Positions 1 through 8,087 of a stretch of 35,723 nt of DNA are shown here, piece by piece. Positions within the stretch are counted from its first letter, which is position 1. Each line of letters opens with the position of its first letter. The DNA is taken from NCBI GenBank assembly GCA_022823085.1, contig JAJDXV010000157.1, positions 1 to 35,723 on the forward strand. The letters are read 5' to 3'. This DNA is from Candidatus Poribacteria bacterium (GTDB taxonomy: Bacteria > Poribacteria > WGA-4E > WGA-3G). The notes below the pieces were generated by a model that did no database searches, was not told the DNA's origin, and was given only the letters and a program-made list of their open reading frames with translations. The position numbers and the translations under genes are program-made.

Positions 1-192
1 AGATGTTTCACTTCTCCTGGTTGTCCCTCGTGTAAACACGAGTAGCAGGGATTAACCTGCTCGGTTGCCCGATTCGGGAATCTCCGGATCAAAGCCTATT
101 AAGCGGCTCCCCGAAGCTTATCGCAGCCTGTCACGCCCTTCGTCGACTCCTGGCACCAAGGCATTCACCGTAAGCCCTTAGTAGCTTGATAA
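1..192 (-). rRNA. rrl: 23S ribosomal RNA, 5' end (partial)
   Basis: Read on the minus strand, this segment matches the start of bacterial 23S rRNA. It opens near ATCAAGCTACTAAGGGC, then has GGTGAATGCCTTGG, GCGATAAGCTTCGGG and, at the window edge, GAAGTGAAACATCT, in the same order as the first ~190 nt of E. coli 23S. The rest of the gene lies beyond the left edge. The exact 5' end is estimated, because maturation sites cannot be read from sequence. It follows a tRNA-Ala gene, as in an ordinary 16S-23S spacer, but no 16S gene lies upstream in this window. Confidence 0.95.
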
Positions 193-265
193 GTAATATC
201 TATCTACCGATTTACCCTCTCTATACAATTGTCAAAGAACAACACCTATTTTTTTCTATAGGTGA

Positions 266-338
266 TGGAGATGAGCGGAGTTGAACCGCTGACCTACTGG
301 TTGCAAACCAGTCGCTCTCCCAACTGAGCTACACCCCC
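266..338 (-). tRNA. tRNA-Ala (anticodon UGC)
   Basis: The minus strand folds into a full cloverleaf. The acceptor pairs GGGGGTG with CATCTCC (with G-U pairs), the D arm is GCTC/GAGC, the anticodon arm is CTGGT TTGCAAA CCAG with TGC as anticodon, and the T arm carries TTCAACT. The discriminator is A and a 3' CCA is not encoded (the genome reads ATCA). It lies about 75 nt upstream of the 23S 5' end and just downstream of a strong promoter. tRNA-Ala(UGC) is a usual rRNA spacer tRNA, here without the 16S gene. Confidence 0.95.
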
Positions 339-354
339 GTGTGGTACATCGTTA

Positions 355-383
355 AGTATACCACACTCTGATATAAAAGTCAA
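355..383 (-). promoter_or_regulatory. sigma70 promoter P3 of the tRNA-Ala/23S unit
   Basis: On the minus strand: TTGACT (383-378), a 17-nt spacer, and TATACT (360-355). Transcription would begin near 348, about 10 nt upstream of the tRNA-Ala 5' end. It is the third and most proximal of three promoters of the same design. Confidence 0.8.
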
Positions 384-403
384 ATTTATTTTTCAAAAAA
401 TCT

Positions 404-468
404 GCCAACGGAGGAATTGCACCTCACCTTCGATTTTTCAACCGATGCTCCTATCTTGAGCATTTGGC
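404..468 (-). other. Degenerate tRNA-like cloverleaf (tRNA-Phe-like remnant)
   Basis: About 65 nt on the minus strand show tRNA-like arms in the right order. The ends pair GCCAA/TTGGC. A D-like arm pairs GCTC/GAGC, an anticodon-like arm pairs TCGGT/ATCGA around TGAAAA (a GAA, Phe-like, loop one nucleotide short), and a T-like arm pairs GAGG/CCTC around TGCAATT. Several positions are missing or mismatched, so it is probably a decayed tRNA or a tRNA-derived RNA rather than a working tRNA. It starts about 9 nt downstream of the P2 promoter TSS estimate, so it is likely transcribed. Confidence 0.4.
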
Positions 469-483
469 ACACAAGCAAGATTA

Positions 484-512
484 AGTATACCACAGAAAAC
501 TGAGAATGTCAA
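484..512 (-). promoter_or_regulatory. sigma70 promoter P2
   Basis: On the minus strand: TTGACA (512-507), a 17-nt spacer, and TATACT (489-484), an almost perfect consensus. The expected start is near 477, just upstream of the tRNA-like cloverleaf. It shares the context AAATTTGAC...GTGGTATACTTAA with P3. Confidence 0.85.
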
Positions 513-576
513 ATTTATTTTGCGAATTTTTACCAAAAAAGTGAATTTTCTGATATTATCGTTCACAACGCTATTA

Positions 577-605
577 AGTATACGACAAATTTGCGTAAAT
601 GTCAA
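577..605 (-). promoter_or_regulatory. sigma70 promoter P1
   Basis: On the minus strand: TTGACA (605-600), a 17-nt spacer, and TATACT (582-577). It is the most upstream of the three tandem promoters reading into the tRNA-like element, tRNA-Ala and 23S rRNA. Spacing between successive -10 boxes is about 93 and 129 nt. Confidence 0.85.
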
Positions 606-630
606 ATTTTTTTAGAAGTTTTCGGTAATT

Positions 631-655
631 AGGCGAGATTTATGGAACCTCGCCT
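631..655 (-). terminator. Hairpin after the cytochrome/PPC gene (weak terminator candidate)
   Basis: AGGCGAG (631-637) and CTCGCCT (649-655) form a 7-bp stem with an 11-nt loop, about 24 nt past the stop of the upstream gene and before the rRNA promoters. No clear U-tract follows on the minus strand, so intrinsic termination is only a possibility. Confidence 0.35.
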
Positions 656-678
656 GCAAAAATGGAGAACGACTCGTA

Positions 679-3600
679 TTAATTGCCGCCGAGTTGTTCA
701 TCTGGATTTGTGTCTGGGCGGTTTCCGAGCCACAGTTTGATGGCAGGGCTGCTCGCTACAATCCGTTGACCGACAGAGGCATTGACGACAATGGTATACG
801 GACGCGTCTGTTGTGTACCGATGAACGGATTACGACGCAATTCATTATTACCGCTGCTAACAATATTTGGCAGAAGCCTTAGGGTCGCCTCTGTCTGATT
901 TCCTCGGAGCAAGGTATTTTGTCGCTGGAGCCGTACGCCGAAAGGTAGCCCGACGGCAGTCAGATTCAGGTTCTGCCGATTGCCGCCTTGCCTATCAACT
1001 GTTACAATCAGGTCAATCGGTGCGTCTGGGGTTACAACGATCTCCTCTAATTGCGTGAATAAGACAATCGGTGGGGTCTCTGTAACGCTAACCACAACGC
1101 TGTTCCGTTGGACTGTCTGATCGTTGTTCTGGATCCGATAGACTTCAACGGGGGTTGCTGCGCGACGGTATTCGTTTCCTATAGCAGTTGTGACGGAACC
1201 GACCACCTGAACGACACGATGTTCAAGTTCGGCATCTGGTGCGGCGGTAAGCGTAATGTATCCTTGTGTAGTGCCAGCACCAGAGAGGATTGCGCTCTCG
1301 CTTGCGGTAATACCGGTTGGCAAATTTTCAACGGAGAGTCGTATAGGTTCTGTAAACCCGACACGGCGTAGGAGGGTCACGTTCAATAAGACGGTACCAC
1401 CGCGTCCGATATTTGGGTTATCCGGTGTCACAGAGATCGCGAAATCGGGTTTTGTTGGACGTGCATCTAAATGATACACATAGCCTGCGCCGCCGTTCCC
1501 TGTAATGTCTTCAACTCTGACGGCATACTCCCCCGGTTGATTGAAGCTGTAGTCGATAATCGCGTTGCGTCTACCGCCGATACCGGCATTATTTGCCAGT
1601 ACCTGTCCGTCTGCATTGAGCAAGGTGAGAGATGGACTCAACGGTGAGTTGAGGTTTTCTGAAGAAACAGTGATTGAATAGCCGCCTATATCTGCGAAAA
1701 ACCCCCACGGTCCATAACCGTTGGTAACCTTAACAAGGATTTTGTTTCTGCCTTTAGTGACCGGCAGCTGGATGACATCATCGGCACGGCGGAGGGGGCG
1801 GTGGACGTATTTACTGAAAACGAGTTCGTCGTTCACCCATATCTTGATGGTATCGTCGGAACCGAGAGATAAGAGATAGTTCTGATCCCGATCGGATTCG
1901 AGGTAGGTCAAGGCATACCCCGTAACATCGTCTTCGGGGACGTTTGAGAAGACGTTCTCACCCCTACGATTGGTTTTATACCATCCGATTTTTCGTCCGT
2001 CTTTGCCGATGTATTCTTTGTCGAGCTCAATCTCGGTTTCAGGGGGATAGACGGTGTCAAACCCTTTTTCATCGACGTTATCAAACGGGAAGATCACCCA
2101 CCAGGGGCCGAGGGTTGTGCCTTCGGAGATGGTAAAGCGGTAGTAATCCACTTCCCCGGGTTCAGAGATACGCCCGCTAATCGCGCCGGGTGTTGTGAGG
2201 TGTTGTGCGTGTTGGAGTTGGCGTGCGATGAGTTCACCTAACCGTTCTGCTTCTTGTGCGACAAAAGCGATGATACGGTCGCGTTCAGTGTTTGTAATGT
2301 CGGCGTTCTCTTTATTTGCCATACGTGTAATGGTGTTCCCCCATTCTTCAGCAGAGAGCGCGCGATTACTTGGTGAACGGAGTTCGTGACAGGCACTACA
2401 CTTCGCCTGAAAAAGGATTTCGGATTCGGAGGATTGTGCTGTAGCCTCTTGCGTGGCGTTCTCGTCTGGTGTTGCCTGAAGGTCAACATCCATCTCTATA
2501 GTTTCTGGATGCGCGTTGACGATGAAGGGAAAGATACCGTAGGGCGTACGAATCTGTTTGAGACCGGGCTGATCCTCCGCTGTCAATTTGACCTGCCATT
2601 CAGTTTCTGGTAGATTTTCACCCCCGATAACACACTGAACGATATTGGTTTTTGGTGGTGATGGCGGTCCGTATGATACCTGATCGGTCTGCTGTGGGGT
2701 GCGTGTGTTATCCATATTTTCGAGCGGCAGCGTTCCCCCGGCAGGGAACAGATAGGTATTGTAGGGGAGAACTCCGACCATTAAGCGATAGACAGAATCT
2801 GGATTTCCGCGATGCAGCAGGTCTCGGATACGGAGGAGATAAGGGCCGTCGTCAGGAAGCGTTACATCGATGAGTGGATCGAGGCTATAGAAACCGTTGC
2901 TGCGTGCGAGTTCGATCCCGCTGGCACTGAAAACAGAGATCGTTGGATTGAAGAACTGTTGGCTGACGTTGTTAAGGCGATATGCCTTGACGCTGAACAC
3001 ACAGCGTTGTCCCTTAGTGCCTTCAAAGACGTAATAATCTTCGTCGCCACCGGGATTAACAACGCCGTTGATGAGGCTTGGTAGTTCGATACTGGTGGCA
3101 GATTCTGGGTCATTGTTGGCTTCGGTCTCAATGACATTCGGCGTGTGGCTTACCTCGAAGGGCCAGGCGGTGGAGGTGCCGTGCTTACTGACAATGCGAA
3201 CTTCTCGAAGCCCGATGGGTGCGTCGGGTGCGATATATAATTCGGCGGTTAATCCGGCACTCGCTCGCGCTGCAGATGCGAGATAATCTTCGATTTTCGT
3301 CTGTGCGTCGGCACTAATTTCGGCACCTTTCTCGGTAATCATCCGTTGAACGGTTGCTTTCCACTGTGTGGGTGTCATTGATCTGTTGCTTGGAGACCGG
3401 AGTTCGTGGCACTGTCCACAATTGGCTTCAAAGACAGGCTTATGTGTATTATCGACTTCACCGCCAGCGGGATGAAGTTTCGCGGTAATTCCGGATTCAC
3501 CTTCAATAATAACCTCATGTGGGTCGTCTAAATCGGAACCTTGGATAGCGACTTCAACAGTTTTTCCGGGTTGTCCGCCTGCTGGAAAGAGTGAATTGAG

Positions 3601-3723
3601 TCGCGGTGTCCCTTGCGCGAACGCGGGAAGCGTGCAAAAAATAAAGAACAGTGTGAAAAACGCCCGGATTGTACTTACAAGGCTATATCGCTTGGTCGAA
3701 AGGGGTACAGTATTGGTAAGCAT
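679..3723 (-). CDS. Secreted PPC-domain protein with two cytochrome c-like heme motifs
   Basis: This is a 1014-aa exported protein. A signal peptide ends near residue 36 (LPAFA-QG). Next comes a domain typical of planctomycete/poribacterial surface proteins (RLNSLFPAGGQPGKTVEVAI). A CxxCH heme site, CGQCH, sits at 102-106. A PPC-like beta domain follows at about 193-320, then a second heme site CSACH at 442-446 in a near-copy of the first (both are followed by HELRSPSNR). A second PPC-like region (about 505-760) appears interrupted by a module reading SLGSDDTIKIWVNDE, which resembles a carbohydrate-binding or lectin-like insert. The C-terminal part holds further beta domains. Two c-type hemes suggest periplasmic electron transfer, but the partner is unknown. 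The start is backed by GGAGGG upstream. It is the last gene of an operon with DUF1501 and WD40 proteins (39-nt gap). Confidence 0.8.
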   Translation of the reverse strand: MLTNTVPLSTKRYSLVSTIRAFFTLFFIFCTLPAFAQGTPRLNSLFPAGGQPGKTVEVAIQGSDLDDPHEVIIEGESGITAKLHPAGGEVDNTHKPVFEANCGQCHELRSPSNRSMTPTQWKATVQRMITEKGAEISADAQTKIEDYLASAARASAGLTAELYIAPDAPIGLREVRIVSKHGTSTAWPFEVSHTPNVIETEANNDPESATSIELPSLINGVVNPGGDEDYYVFEGTKGQRCVFSVKAYRLNNVSQQFFNPTISVFSASGIELARSNGFYSLDPLIDVTLPDDGPYLLRIRDLLHRGNPDSVYRLMVGVLPYNTYLFPAGGTLPLENMDNTRTPQQTDQVSYGPPSPPKTNIVQCVIGGENLPETEWQVKLTAEDQPGLKQIRTPYGIFPFIVNAHPETIEMDVDLQATPDENATQEATAQSSESEILFQAKCSACHELRSPSNRALSAEEWGNTITRMANKENADITNTERDRIIAFVAQEAERLGELIARQLQHAQHLTTPGAISGRISEPGEVDYYRFTISEGTTLGPWWVIFPFDNVDEKGFDTVYPPETEIELDKEYIGKDGRKIGWYKTNRRGENVFSNVPEDDVTGYALTYLESDRDQNYLLSLGSDDTIKIWVNDELVFSKYVHRPLRRADDVIQLPVTKGRNKILVKVTNGYGPWGFFADIGGYSITVSSENLNSPLSPSLTLLNADGQVLANNAGIGGRRNAIIDYSFNQPGEYAVRVEDITGNGGAGYVYHLDARPTKPDFAISVTPDNPNIGRGGTVLLNVTLLRRVGFTEPIRLSVENLPTGITASESAILSGAGTTQGYITLTAAPDAELEHRVVQVVGSVTTAIGNEYRRAATPVEVYRIQNNDQTVQRNSVVVSVTETPPIVLFTQLEEIVVTPDAPIDLIVTVDRQGGNRQNLNLTAVGLPFGVRLQRQNTLLRGNQTEATLRLLPNIVSSGNNELRRNPFIGTQQTRPYTIVVNASVGQRIVASSPAIKLWLGNRPDTNPDEQLGGN

Positions 3724-3762
3724 CGTGAAGACCCTCCAATTGGCTGTCAGCCGACTGCCACG

Positions 3763-4854
3763 TTAGAACTCGTGGGTTAATGTGCGTCTACGTAGATTCC
3801 AGAGTCGTACTTTTCCATCGCGCCCTCCCGCTGCGACGAATTGACCATCTGGGCTGAATTTTACTGCGTAAACAGCATCGGTCGATTCATCAAAAGTGCG
3901 GAAACGGTTTCCGGATCGGATATTCCAGATAATCACCGAAGTGTCTGCGCTACCGGAGGCAATCATCGCTGCCTGATTGTTCTGTCTTAGTGAGACGAAT
4001 GCTGCGTCAACGCTGTAAACAGCGCCTTGATGCCCGTTGTATTCGCGAACGAGGGCACCGGTCATATCTGATGTATTCTGACTGACAGGCATCTCCTCGT
4101 CACTACCTGCCGGCGTAACGCGCCACGTGCGGACAGCATTATCCGCGGAACCGGAAACTATCACATTTTCATCAACTGAGTAGGCGAGGCTATAGACAGC
4201 GTCATCGTTCGCATCAAAGTTCACCAAGACGTTAAAAGTTTCTGGGTTCCATACTTTTATGGTTTTATCTTCACTACCTGTGGCAAAGTAGGTGCCGTTC
4301 GGGTGATACAGGGTACACAGGACCCTCCCCACGTGTTGGGTCAACAATTTCGCCTGTTTGTCTATTAGTTCTTCAGCATTTTCAAGGTTTTCTACATCAA
4401 TGACAGCACTGAATTCATCCATACTTGCAGTGAGCAACGTTTTGTTGTTTGGGCTTAGGGCAATAGATTCAATGGTATCTGCATGGATCTCGAAACTTTT
4501 TATGAGTTCTTCGGATGCGACATCCCAAATTCGTATTTCGCCGTTTTGTGCTGGAACGCCGCTGCCTGCATAGAGTTTTAGCGGTGCTGTTTGGTCTGTG
4601 GACGAGAATTTAAGGCATCGGACATCGCCGACGTGCGGTTCATAGACATGAATAACACGTTGTGTCTCGAGGTCCCAAAGTTCAACCCCCTGATATTTTC
4701 CGACAGCGAGCATTTTTCCATCAGGGCTAAATTCGAGTGCCCAGATCGGCGACAGCGGTTGGTCTGCAAAGCCGACAGGTGTCGCGCAGACGACGTAGAA
4801 CACTGCCATCAGTATCGCTATATTGCGAAGGGTGTAAAAAGAAAAACGAAGCAT
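3763..4854 (-). CDS. Exported WD40 beta-propeller protein
   Basis: This 363-aa protein starts with a hydrophobic signal peptide (about residues 9-30, ending near GFA-DQ). The remainder is seven WD40-like repeats, each ending in a WD-type dipeptide or variant: VELWDL, IRIWDV, AVIDVE, IKVWNP, VRTWRV, VIIWNI and VRLWNL. Seven blades make a complete propeller, so the protein looks intact. WD40 propellers are binding scaffolds with no catalysis of their own. It sits between DUF1501 and the cytochrome/PPC gene, all on the same strand, and the three probably act together at the cell surface or in the periplasm. The exact task is unknown. A perfect 15-bp inverted repeat lies just upstream. Confidence 0.85.
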   Translation of the reverse strand: MLRFSFYTLRNIAILMAVFYVVCATPVGFADQPLSPIWALEFSPDGKMLAVGKYQGVELWDLETQRVIHVYEPHVGDVRCLKFSSTDQTAPLKLYAGSGVPAQNGEIRIWDVASEELIKSFEIHADTIESIALSPNNKTLLTASMDEFSAVIDVENLENAEELIDKQAKLLTQHVGRVLCTLYHPNGTYFATGSEDKTIKVWNPETFNVLVNFDANDDAVYSLAYSVDENVIVSGSADNAVRTWRVTPAGSDEEMPVSQNTSDMTGALVREYNGHQGAVYSVDAAFVSLRQNNQAAMIASGSADTSVIIWNIRSGNRFRTFDESTDAVYAVKFSPDGQFVAAGGRDGKVRLWNLRRRTLTHEF

Positions 4855-4874
4855 ACGTATTTATCAAATTAGCC

Positions 4875-4915
4875 TTGACCATCAATTCGGCGAAGGCGCA
4901 CGAATTGATGGTCAA
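4875..4915. repeat. Perfect 15-bp inverted repeat between DUF1501 and WD40 genes
   Basis: TTGACCATCAATTCG at 4875-4889 and its exact reverse complement at 4901-4915 are separated by 11 nt. It lies in the 95-nt gap of an otherwise tight operon. The transcript would form a strong hairpin, which could act as a processing site, stabiliser or partial attenuator. No U-tract follows. The neighbouring stretch (4918-4950) has the GGATAACT...GCTGATAACTG words of a dispersed repeat family. Confidence 0.8.
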
Positions 4916-4949
4916 AACGGATAACTCATAACTGGAAGCTGATAACTGT

Positions 4950-6290
4950 CTAAGCGAGAACGCCGCGAATGGGTCTACCGCCGCGCGAGAGGACGATTCG
5001 GACCCCATCTGGCGATTCAAGGTGCTGATTGTAGTCGATGCCGAGCGATTGATAGAGTGTGGCTGACAAGTCTTCTGGGCGGACTGGTGTTTCAGCAGGT
5101 TCCATCCCGAGCGGGTCGGAAGCCCCAATAACTTGTCCACCTTGGACCCCGCCGCCGGTTAACATGATTGAGAAGACCCGTGAGTGGTGGTCACGTCCGG
5201 CGTTTCTGTTGATGACAGGCGTTCTGCCGAACTCACCCATAGCAATAACAAGGGTGGTATCCAACAATCCACGCTCGCTCAGGTCTGCGATTAATGTTGC
5301 CATGGTCTGATCGAAAGCGTTGAGTTTTCCGGGCAAAGATGAGAAGATATTGTTATGGTTATCCCATCCGCCGTTTGTGACAGTGACGAAGTTGACTCCA
5401 GCTTCGACGAGTCTCCTTGCGAGGAGGCAGCTTTGCCCGAAAGTGTCGCGTCGGTATGCGTCGCGCGTTTTACCGGGTTCGGTATTCAGGTCGAACGCTG
5501 CGCGTGCGTCAGAGGAGCTCATCAGGTTATATGCGGAAGTGTAGAAGTTGTCAACGGCTTCAGCAGCGGGGTTTCCTTCTTCATATTTCTTGAAGGCGGC
5601 ATCAACGGCTTGACGTAAAGAGCGTCGTCGTTCCACGCGTTCAAAGGAGACCCCTTTCGGTGGTTCTAAGTCTCGGACTTTGAAGTTCTTGCTTGCCGGA
5701 TTTCCGCCGGGTGAGAAGGGTGCGAGCGATGCGCCCAAGAACCCACCACCGCCGTAAGCGACGGGTGCGGGTACAGAGATATACGGCGGTAAAGCGGTCC
5801 GCTGTTCCTTGAGTTTAGAGACAACAGCGCCGTATCCGGGAACGGCAAAACCGGGCAAGGGTTGATACCCTGTCATCATATAGTGTGTTCCGCGTTCATG
5901 TGCTGCCTCAGGGGAGGTCATTGAACGGATGATGCAGAGTTTATCGGTCTGTTGTGCGAGTTTCGGGAGATGTTCACTAATTTGGATGCCGTTTACGTTT
6001 GTCGCTGTCGGCTTGAAAAGCCCGCGAATTTCTTCGGGTGCATCCGGTTTGAGATCCCATATATCGAGGTGGCTTGGTCCACCCCCCAACCAGACGAGAA
6101 TAACGGATGTTGCCGTGCCAGCAGAAGTTTTCGGTGCGTTGACGCTTGCTTCTGCGGGGGTTGCGGCGTGTGCTTTGAGCCGGAAAAGGTCTGTGAGGCT
6201 CAACCCGAACAATCCGAGTGCGCCTGCTTTAAGGAAGTCTCGACGGTAAAATCCTTCACAATCCGTGTGTATAGATCTGTCTTTAGCCAT
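4950..6290 (-). CDS. DUF1501 family protein, Tat-exported
   Basis: This 446-aa protein has a twin-arginine signal, RRDFLKAG at about 16-23, followed by a hydrophobic stretch and AHA. It then shows hallmarks of DUF1501, a family with an alkaline phosphatase/sulfatase-like fold: VILVWLGGGPSHLDIWDLKP, HERGTHYMMTGYQP, GGWDNH and IAMGEFGRTP...GRDHH. The length is normal. DUF1501 proteins are common in planctomycetes beside cytochrome-containing DUF1549/DUF1553 proteins, and their biochemical role is not established. Here it is the first gene of a DUF1501-WD40-cytochrome/PPC operon. The start is supported by AAGGAGAG six nt upstream of ATG. Tat export suggests folding, and possibly metal binding, before export. 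Confidence 0.9.
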   Translation of the reverse strand: MAKDRSIHTDCEGFYRRDFLKAGALGLFGLSLTDLFRLKAHAATPAEASVNAPKTSAGTATSVILVWLGGGPSHLDIWDLKPDAPEEIRGLFKPTATNVNGIQISEHLPKLAQQTDKLCIIRSMTSPEAAHERGTHYMMTGYQPLPGFAVPGYGAVVSKLKEQRTALPPYISVPAPVAYGGGGFLGASLAPFSPGGNPASKNFKVRDLEPPKGVSFERVERRRSLRQAVDAAFKKYEEGNPAAEAVDNFYTSAYNLMSSSDARAAFDLNTEPGKTRDAYRRDTFGQSCLLARRLVEAGVNFVTVTNGGWDNHNNIFSSLPGKLNAFDQTMATLIADLSERGLLDTTLVIAMGEFGRTPVINRNAGRDHHSRVFSIMLTGGGVQGGQVIGASDPLGMEPAETPVRPEDLSATLYQSLGIDYNQHLESPDGVRIVLSRGGRPIRGVLA

Positions 6291-6389
6291 GGTTCTCTCC
6301 TTGTGTTAGAGATTCACGTGACAGGTTACTGGCTATGGGTTAGCATCGATGCGTTATAGTCAGTTTTGTCACGCTGTGGAGACTACGAA

Positions 6390-7832
6390 TCAATTTCGCG
6401 TGGGTCGTTTTCGTAGCCTCTTCATCCATCTTTGCGCTTTGGCGATGTTGGTGTCAAGTGGTTCTTTCATCTCAAAATATTCTGTATGTCCTGCGTAGAT
6501 TTGATGCCAATCAACGATACACGGCATCCGGTATTGTGTTAAGGTTCGCATCAGGAAGGAGCGCACTTTTGCGCGGGTATCCTGTGGTGCATTGTCAATA
6601 GCATATTCGATTTGTTTATCAGTGATAACGCGCTCCATTTGTCCTTGTGCTTGCAGCGCGTAGTAGAGTCCATTTTCTGTATGAATATTATGATATTCTA
6701 AATCTTGGCTTTTAATCCATGGGTCATCCCAATCAAGTTTCTCTTCAGCGATGAAAGCCTCAAGCATCCATTTTTTTGCGGCCCAATCAACCCGGGGGAT
6801 GACGTTTTCCCAACCGTCTTCGAGGTCATCAAGTATAGATTCCCATGCGGCAAGTATCCAATCGGTTTCTTCATCTTTTTCGGTGATGAAAGTGTGAACG
6901 AAGTTGAGATACTCTCGTTGTAAATCAATCGCTGAGATTGTTTTTCCGGATTTAAGTTCAATGCGCCACTTAAAAGTATTATCACGCGAAATATGTCGAA
7001 TTGCGTATACTGGGTCTGCGAGTTCAAAGTTGGGGAGCGGTAGTTTTTCGCCATGCCTTTCATAGAATTCTTCGATTGCGGTGAGCAGTAGTGCCGTGGT
7101 GCCAACTTTGAGTGCGGTCGCGTATTCGGACATATTAGAATCACCGACGAGGAGGTGTAGTCGTCGATATTTTGTGTAATCGCTGAGCGGTTCGTCGCGT
7201 GTGTTTATAATAGCACGACTGAACTGGATCCATTCATAAATTTCGGTAACAATGTGATCTGCGCGTTGCGAGATTTGATAATCTCGTTGTTCGCTGAGTT
7301 CCGGTTGAAAATCGCCGAATTCAATCATCTCATCATAGACGCCGACTCTGCCGGCACCGGCATAAATTTGGCGTGTTACAAAAAACGGCATGAGTGTTGG
7401 GATGACGACTTTATAGAAGGGGACGTCTCGGCTAATTTGAAAATTTTCGTGGCATCCAAAGGTTGCCCCGGTGAAATGATCGATATTATTTTTGAAGAAC
7501 GCGGTCGGCAGTCCAGTATCAGTGAGTATGTTATTGATAATACGCTCAATGGCTTTATCGTAGGCGACGAGGTCGAAGAGCGTTCCGCATTCTGGGGTTG
7601 CATATTCGAGATGCCCCATATCAATGTAGAGCCGACCACCGTTGAACAGGAATCCACCGTTGCCGGGGGGTTCCCCCCAGTCTCGGTAGTGAATGTCGCG
7701 AAGTCCGAGTTCTAAGACATCAAAAACGTAGTCTCGAACGCGTGCTGCGACCCCTTCCGAGGTGCCACGAATCCGCTCGGTATCTGTCATGCATCCAAAT
7801 TCGGTTTCGATTCCAAAAATACGTTTGTTCAT
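6390..7832 (-). CDS. pafA: Pup/UBact ligase (PafA family)
   Basis: This 480-aa protein belongs to the carboxylate-amine ligase fold shared by PafA and Dop. It would phosphorylate the C-terminal Glu of the modifier and join it to a substrate lysine. Family motifs are present: FGIETEFG at the N-terminus (Glu9 expected to bind Mg-ATP), GGRLYIDMGHLEYATPEC with Asp71 as the likely catalytic base, FKNN, GCHEN, FFVTRQIYAGAGRVG, ISQRADH, IINTRDEP, YRRLHLLVGDSNMSEYATALKVGT. It lacks the Dop loop and the DHxHPEY signature, which favours ligase over depupylase. It is the last gene of the locus. The 255-nt gap to prcA holds only repeats, and no good Shine-Dalgarno sequence precedes the ATG. Databases may label it generically as PafA2 family. 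Confidence 0.88.
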   Translation of the reverse strand: MNKRIFGIETEFGCMTDTERIRGTSEGVAARVRDYVFDVLELGLRDIHYRDWGEPPGNGGFLFNGGRLYIDMGHLEYATPECGTLFDLVAYDKAIERIINNILTDTGLPTAFFKNNIDHFTGATFGCHENFQISRDVPFYKVVIPTLMPFFVTRQIYAGAGRVGVYDEMIEFGDFQPELSEQRDYQISQRADHIVTEIYEWIQFSRAIINTRDEPLSDYTKYRRLHLLVGDSNMSEYATALKVGTTALLLTAIEEFYERHGEKLPLPNFELADPVYAIRHISRDNTFKWRIELKSGKTISAIDLQREYLNFVHTFITEKDEETDWILAAWESILDDLEDGWENVIPRVDWAAKKWMLEAFIAEEKLDWDDPWIKSQDLEYHNIHTENGLYYALQAQGQMERVITDKQIEYAIDNAPQDTRAKVRSFLMRTLTQYRMPCIVDWHQIYAGHTEYFEMKEPLDTNIAKAQRWMKRLRKRPTRN

Positions 7833-8087
7833 TTTAATAGCCGCCAGTTATCAGTTATCAGTTACCAGTTAAGAGAGATTTGAGACCCCACCCCGACATG
7901 TAAGTTCGACCCTGATTACTGTAAAGGCACGTCTTATAGTGCCGCAGGAGACCAACGGTTTCCTATGCTACAAAGATGTCGATTTACTTATTTGGGTTAC
8001 CATAGGAGACGTGCGATAAATCGCGCTACTACAAACGCGTCTCTGTTAAAAGACAAGTGTATGCGTAATTGTAAACTTTACCGATAA
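7833..8087. repeat. Repeat-filled spacer between prcA and pafA
   Basis: No gene is visible. At 7845-7870 a TTATCAG word repeats in CAGTTATCAGTTATCAG, a signature seen in other gaps of this window. An inverted pair CCTATG/CATAGG (about 7961 and 8002) flanks a stretch of about 40 nt. At 8010-8040 is a hairpin-plus-tail GCGATAAATCGC...CTACTACAAAC, related to copies near 9075 and 14285. Confidence 0.6.

Noticed and set aside
8010..8040. Repeated GCGAT..ATCGC with CTACTAC tails as a possible CRISPR
   Set aside because: Copies are scattered singly, not regularly spaced with unique spacers. No cas genes are seen.
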